NCBI GenBank assembly: GCA_013365325.1
Contig: JABVXV010000028.1
Span: 186,001 to 250,000, forward strand
Reading direction: 5' to 3'
From: Dipetalonema caudispina
Lineage: Eukaryota > Nematoda > Chromadorea > Rhabditida > Onchocercidae
DNA length: 64,000 bases
Shown here: positions 58,201-64,000 of the stretch, in pieces
Layout: the number at the start of each line of letters is the position of its first letter
Numbering within the stretch: the stretch's first letter is position 1
Program-made: the position numbers and the translations under genes
The notes under the pieces: model-generated
Database searches by the model: none
Told to the model about the DNA's origin: nothing
The model's input: only the letters and a program-made list of their open reading frames with translations

Positions 58201-58443
58201 GGCACTATTGCTATCCAATAAAGTTAATGCGTGACATAGAACTTAATCTAAAATTACTGTTGCGGAATACTACTTCGCATTTATCATCAAGTTCTTCCTG
58301 ATTTGGTAGAGTTATTGTCAAAAGATAGCAGTACCTTGATTGATTAGCCCCTGCAATGCTTCCAGAGAATCCTCGGATACCTTTGAATCCAATGATTCAG
58401 CACAACAAATTAATTGTGTTATGCTGTGTTCTTTTCGTTTCAT
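49204..58443 (-). CDS. TSC1: Hamartin (TSC1) homologue
   Basis: TSC1 stabilises TSC2, the GAP for Rheb, and so restrains TORC1. I joined 23 exons into about 1,100 residues (human 1,164). First exons: 58335-58443, 57835-57929, 57561-57707, 56933-57204, 56574-56676, 56130-56229. Helical core: ELLCNIKEPYDT, LLGQLIQKTPSW, VLYGIYPATLVEYLR (human LYGMYPCNFVSFLR), FHPNIL and ELDRNRWNQREAHDF (human ELDPRRWKRLETHDV). A Ser/Thr-rich linker follows (about residues 330-630). The long C-terminal coiled coil starts at IKVLTARLELVNQHLLYER, with RNRRLFG (human NQLLYER and RNRRLL), and runs through exons at 52.6 to 50.1 kb. The tail is acidic and Ser-rich (ELFDEENENDKDSS). Start: ATG 58443 (MKRKEHSITQLI). No break or frameshift was needed. 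Notable because C. elegans is reported to lack TSC1 and TSC2. Intron 2 may be GC-AG. Confidence 0.92.
57708..57834 (-). other. TSC1: Possible GC-AG intron in TSC1
   Basis: After EPYDT the exon meets ACG|GCAAGT, an ideal GC-type donor, and the next exon starts ELCNRIQDFL after attgcag. The join is in phase and two residues shorter than human TSC1 at this point. The alternative, a GT donor seven bases downstream (GTTTCA) with acceptor ttttggcag, gives EPYDTATIKSLQELC, also in phase and five residues longer than human. Sequence alone does not decide. Confidence 0.5.
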
Positions 58444-59685
58444 ACTTTTCACTACACGTTATTGTCCTTATAAGTTTTGCATATTTATCATTCCCTCGCT
58501 AATGGAGTGGATACCCAAGCATAGCTACACTCATGCAGCCTTCCTGAAAAACTTCATATAAAATCATGAAAGAATCTTCTGTTATGCTATAGTAAGTAGA
58601 ATGCAGATATCTTTATTAACCACAACAAATTCCCACTTTTGAATTTAGATTTTAGCGTAACTTCAAAAGAAATACATTATCAAGATCATCAGAATTGCAC
58701 GAATTTAGACTATTAATGAGATACAACGTGAAGACTATTGGATCTAGATCATTTACCATTCCAGCACTCACACTATTCCTTCAGTATAGCACCATCCTCA
58801 CTAATTCGTTAATAATATTCAAGTATTTACATGACGAAACATTCTTCTCTCGATAAAATATCACCAGTCATTGTTCCTCAGTGCAGTTGTTTGATGATAT
58901 ACATTTTATCAGATATGAGGGAACTTTCACATATTACTTGAGGTTGTAAGAGATCCAACAAAAGCATCGCGATCGGACAAATTTTCAATCAGAAATTAAG
59001 ATAAAAACTGGAATTGTTAGCTGCCCAAAAGTACCATTTATATGACAATTATAACTTTCAAATCGTGATAAATAATTAGATAATATTAACAATTGTCGAA
59101 GGAGTTCCGAAAAATGATTATCTTACTTTCTTGGTACCGTTAATTTCCTGTTTAAGATTTAAATACCAGGTCAAACACCTTCGCATACTGCCACACATAC
59201 TGCTTTGTAATTGTAACAATCTTTATGCACTATAAATATACAAGTTCAGATCCACATACTAAACAAAAACAAAGGATAAATGCATAAAATATATCATCGT
59301 GAAAGAAGTGAGAAAAGTGAAATAAACTCAAGAAAAGTTAATCTAAAAGCGATTTCTTTTACCGTTATAGTCTGAACTAGACTTACTTATACGATTTCAG
59401 TTACCGCTATAATCTGAGCCAGATTTATAGACGTATATTATCCCTATAATGTGAATTCTCATCTGAGGGAAGAGATTGAATAGTCTTTTGTTTTATAGCG
59501 GATGGAGAAAGTTTTGAAACCGTGTATGTGAACTTAAAATTTCAATTGCAGTGGTGTAAAAATAAAGAACAATATAAAACACGACGATAAACAAAGGTAG
59601 AGTTGGAAACAGACTTAATTATTCGATTGTGTTGATAACACTTTCTTGTACAAAAGACCCTTGTTTTCTTGCTGCTACATAAGCA
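58444..59685. other. Gap between the TTF2-like and TSC1 genes
   Basis: Both neighbours run on the minus strand, so this 1.2 kb holds the 3' UTR of the TTF2-like gene and the TSC1 promoter. I saw no coding exon and no specific regulatory motif. Confidence 0.5.
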
Positions 59686-62600
59686 TCAAGTACTGGAAAT
59701 AGTTGAGGATGAAACGAATTTCGATGGACAAACAGTGTCAGCAAAATTAGCCAAATCATTACGCGGACGACCCAGATCGAATAAATATTTCAGATCAGCA
59801 ATTGTTAATTTACTGAGTTTTTTTGAAGCAACTCTGAAATCGCCTCAAAAGATTTATTGAGGTTTCGAATGTTTCTATCAAATAAAAATTTTTTTGAGAA
59901 CAAGAATTATATATACATACATAGTAATTTGGAATGTAATTTAAGAACTGAAAGGATATTATCACAGATAAAATTAGAAAATTGAACATCAAAATAAACG
60001 ATATGTATATAACTTCTATTAATGTAGCCTAAACCTAATGTAGTCCCCCAAGTTCTCTTCAGTAAAAGTTAAGTTCTAACAAAGTCCTCTATAACACGCC
60101 AGATTCAAACATAGAAACATCATTTGATCCACCCAAGTGGGGAATTCTAAATTAACTCAGAATAGTAGCAGAAGGGCATTTCGATAACGGAAATCAAGAT
60201 AACTGCAGGAGAGATATGATACATCAAGACTATCCTGCAGTTTAAGATCCGGCAGCACAGGTTTTCCGAGAAAAAATTCAGCTTAAGAAGTCGAAAAACA
60301 ATGACTTCAGCTATAATGACAATCAGATTTTGTAAGAGCTTTTAATGGAAAGAGCTCCAAAGCATAAAACTTACCCTTCTAGAACATCTTTTGCTAAGGT
60401 TTGCTTTATTCGCTGTAATGCCAAAACGCGTTCTTCAATTGTTTCAAGACACACCAGCCTACAAAAAGTTTCCCTTAACTTGATATTCATGCAAAACGAT
60501 ATACGAGCAAGTTTGTCATAATTACACAACATCAATTAGGAAAATTCTACTAAGTTTTTGAAAAGGCTTAAAAAAAATATGACTTGGCGATTCATAAAAA
60601 TTAATTTTCGATGGTTACTTGCATGTAACTATTAATTTTACTCTGTACATGGATTTTTTAGAAATAAATCTAAAATATACAGTTTTTAATAAGTTTTGAT
60701 AACTTATGACAAATCCAGACTTGTGTATAAAAACATTCTTCGTTTGTCCAATTCTATATATGCGATCACAGGCTTGTTGTTCGAGGGCGGGATTCCAGTG
60801 CAAATCGATGAGGAACAGATGATTACCACCGACTAAGTTCAACCCCACTCCGCCGGCTGTCAATGATAACAACATAACACGAGGTCCACTGTCAACTTCA
60901 TTAAAACTACTAGCTCTATTTTGCCTGAAATATTTCTGAATATCTTTTAAACATTCTTCTAAACATATATGGGAGAGAATAAATTTGATGCAAAAGTATC
61001 TAATGAATTAGCTAAAAAAAAAATGGAAAAATGGAAGTCTTAGTGATAACTTTGTGAAAATTCAAAAATTGACCAAGAAACGCTATAAATAGATGATCAT
61101 TTGGAACCCTGTGACATGCCTATTCCTGATATAAAAATATATAACAGCTCTCCTCTTTTTTATTGGAAAATGAACTTGAAATACTCATAAAATTTCAGAA
61201 AAGAGGAATAAGAGAACAATGATATGAACTACCTGTCCTTGCTCGAAATTTTTCCATTGATAGATGTATATGAAATTTTTTTCCGTCCTAAATGATGTTC
61301 CAAAATGTTCAAAAGACTGGTCCATTGGCTTACAATAACACTGAAAAATGTCAGATATCAAAGCAGGCACGTCCAGAAGTACGAGCTTTTTTTAGAATGA
61401 GAATTTTATGCACGATTAACAGAAATTATAACGAATTTTGATACAGTCCAGAACAATATTAGATCGTTTGGACAAGCAGGAATATAGTAGATAATCAAAC
61501 TCAATAGTATCAATATAGTCTAGATTTCTGATCTAAATCATTGGACTTTACGGCTACAAAATCGCAAAAACTTTGTGCAAATATTACCATTTATCGCCAC
61601 AAGAAAGAGCATGGTCCACGTGTTCAAATAATTTCTTGATCTGAAAATTAAGACTTAGATTTTCAATGAATTTAAAAAATAAATTATGGAATCACATATA
61701 ATATAGAGGCAGCAAAGGCGTTCAATCTGAAAAGTGATTGACTCAAATTGCGAGTCAAAGACTACAACATTGCATGATGTAAACCGGTAGCTTTGGTGTT
61801 ATCTAAAAGTTAATCAAATTCTGTGTAAAATTTGGAAAAACAATTACCTTAGTTGAAGTGAAAGTTTCCTGAAAAAGCTGTTCTACTTGTTGATTTCCGT
61901 TGTCACCTAATAAATTCTCGGTGAGAGCTTTTTCATCCATAAGAGATATATTTGAAAAACATTTCGACAACATTTCCGCGTTTTCATCCTCTTCAACACC
62001 TAATATCTGGAGTGCTTCCATATCGACGGCCTAGAAATATTTCGTTAATTTGCGAAAGTAAGGATATTCACTATTTCAGTGTTTTACTTTAAGTAAACGA
62101 TACGAGCAGATTTTTCACGAGAACCGAAGTGAATGATTAGTACCTGATTGATTAGTGCAAGATGTACACAAGCTTGACGCAAACGCATTAATAACGTTAG
62201 TACACAAGTCATCGTTTGAAAATTATCGTTGTTTCTAGTCGTTCGTGAACCACCTATAATAAATTTTACAAAAATTAAAACAGCTTTTGTATAAAAATCT
62301 TAGTATCATGTTGCTGAGTCCACCTGTTCTGGAAATATTTAATCCAAATTTTGATTTGTCTAAAAGAAATGCTGAAGTTCCTTGATCATGCACTGCAGAT
62401 ATGATTCATCTTTTTCCTCTCACAGTCGTATCTGTTACTGTACTTCTTTTGACTTTCTAATCACAAAGAATTTTTTGGTCGCTGAATTTGAATACAAAAT
62501 GTGATAATACAATTTCTGAAGTAATGCACTACGTAGATAACGAACTTATGATTTAAGTCTTAATCTTCTCCTTCCGATCATTAACATTTACATGGAGCAA

Positions 62601-64000
62601 ACCTATAAATGGATTCCTCGCAGGTTTATTACTAGCATTTGTCCATCCAATAGCATACAAATCTCGCTCTCTTTCCTCTCGTGTTTTGATTAATTCTTTC
62701 ACTTGTTGCCTTCAAGTTTTTGAAATTTTTGAAAAAATAAAAAATCTATTTGTCATTTACGTTGTTTATTACTGGTAAGCAAAAATCCGTTCAATTATAC
62801 ATGCTCGTAATTGTGAAAAAGATGATTTCATCGTCGTCACCAGACAAGTTACGATGAAATTTTAGATAATTTTTCTAAAATTATATTCAACCGCAACAAC
62901 TGTCTGAAAAAAATCTTTCCAAATAAATACTAACCTTGAAACTTGAAACATATAATCATAAACTTTCTTTTCGATACCTTCAAGTTTCATAAAAGTCTCC
63001 TCATACATCCTCGGCCTTAAATCGACCTAAAAAAATCAAGCCATACCAGTCAAGTTCTAATAACGGAATTTTAGATTTATACAACCACACTTCTAATTCT
63101 TAGCTCTCCCAGTATTTCGTAGGGAGGTTTTACGATTTTAGTTGATTCGGGTTTTTAGAACTTAAATTCCTTTAATAAAACTGATCTTTCTGGGTCCTTA
63201 GACTAGTGATTGAGAAGTTAAGCATAATATAAATAATAGTTGAGTGACATTTTCCAGCTCACAAATTTGTTTTTGCACAGTACTTGTTAAAAAGCTTATT
63301 TATTTATTATAAGACGGCTTTAGCCGTAGTTCCCAACCCAAGTCCATTAAGTATCCTTTAGTGACAATTAGGAGCATGCACTGCTACCTACATACACAGT
63401 TCGCTTTCAGTCTCTGGATGCTACCGCTATCGACTCTCCTTTGCAATTTTTATTTCCCTCCACTCTACATATGTAATTTTTGCATAAAAAATAATAATTT
63501 AGAAAAATACAATGGGTTTATTTGTTTCTGCACACAACTGATTCTTTTCTCGTCGCAGTAACAAGCCTTTCACCATGGTATTTAATCTTTGTGATGATGA
63601 ATCTGGAAATAAGTTTTTAAAAGTCAAATTGAAAAAGTTTAAGTAAAATACAAAGTAAATTAAGAAATTAAGTGAGAATCCCAAAGAAATAAACATACGT
63701 GCTGATAAAATATATTCTTTCCAAACAGCCTCCTCATCGAACGGTACTACACGTAGAAATCTGAAGTAATCTTTAAATTAAACAGAATTTTGTATTGGAC
63801 TAAAAACATAGCTAATAAAAGGAAAATACATTCAAGTTAGACAGCAAATCCATCACCAAGGTATTTAATCCAGAAATAAAATATGCGAAGAACGAATAAA
63901 CCTGATCAAGGAATATAAATCCCATAAGTTATTGTGAATTGGTGTGCCTGTAAGGCACCAACGAGCTGCAGCAGGAATTTTACAACATGCTTTAGAAATC
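59686..64000 (-). CDS. TTF2: TTF2/lodestar-type SWI/SNF ATPase, 3' part (cut by window edge)
   Basis: TTF2 is a DNA-dependent ATPase that removes RNA polymerase II from DNA, for example at mitosis. About 12 exons of its C-terminal half lie here; the N-terminus, Walker A and DEAH box are beyond position 64000. In order from the edge: [20 protein letters not shown] (motif III, near 63903-64000), [28 protein letters not shown], then [18 protein letters not shown], an acidic insert, [38 protein letters not shown] (motif V), [19 protein letters not shown] (motif VI) and [10 protein letters not shown]. The last exon (59686 to about 59849) has [13 protein letters not shown], matching the human TTF2 end KLTLADLRVLFGI, plus an extra tail of about 30 residues. 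Related Snf2 proteins of the Rad5/16 group are less likely because of this C-terminus. Confidence 0.92.

Noticed and set aside
49204..58443. Reading the armadillo-plus-coiled-coil protein as CIP2A, or as two separate genes
   Set aside because: Core and coiled-coil motifs match TSC1 in order and spacing, and exon phases join across the whole span without an internal start or stop.
59669..59860. Plus-strand 63-codon frame
   Set aside because: It is antisense to the last exon of the TTF2-like gene, whose [11 protein letters not shown] motif is conserved.

Overview
The window reads as animal nuclear DNA. It is AT-rich (by eye about 30% GC), and its genes are cut into many short exons by introns mostly of 50 to 700 bases that end in TTTCAG or TTTTAG. 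Several genes have a splice-acceptor-like site shortly before the ATG with no coding exon upstream, as expected of spliced-leader addition. The best guess is a nematode, perhaps a spirurid or filarial one. This is inference from gene structure and protein content; no species marker was seen. All gene models were assembled by hand from exon translations, with reading phase checked across most splice sites.

Layout, left to right. (1) 2759-14811, minus: a theta-type diacylglycerol kinase with three C1 domains, an RA-like region, and the catalytic and accessory domains; its last exon lies beyond a 2.1 kb intron. (2) 14812-25215: gene-poor DNA with a 78-base purine tract beside a possible signal-peptide exon, a 34-base tandem repeat, a 32-base T run and one possible orphan exon. 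(3) 25216-29631, plus: a protein with five PDZ domains. (4) 30330-35498, minus: the replicative helicase subunit MCM7. (5) 37394-39827, plus: a CDK2-like kinase with PGTCLRE in place of PSTAIRE, divergent from MCM7 across a 1.9 kb gap that holds an E2F-type TTTCCCGC. (6) 41331-44203, plus: the RagC/D GTPase. (7) 46023-47069, minus: a matrixin metalloproteinase catalytic domain without a hemopexin domain. (8) 49204-58443, minus: a full-length hamartin (TSC1) homologue of about 1,100 residues in 23 exons. (9) 59686 to the right edge, minus: the 3' part of a TTF2/lodestar-type SWI/SNF ATPase.

Functional themes. MCM7 and the CDK2-like kinase both act in DNA replication and share a promoter interval. 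RagC/D and TSC1 both control TORC1: Rag heterodimers recruit it to lysosomes when amino acids are present, and TSC1 with TSC2 restrains Rheb. The TSC1 homologue is the most notable find, because C. elegans is generally reported to lack TSC1 and TSC2. If the host is a nematode, this lineage has kept at least half of the complex.
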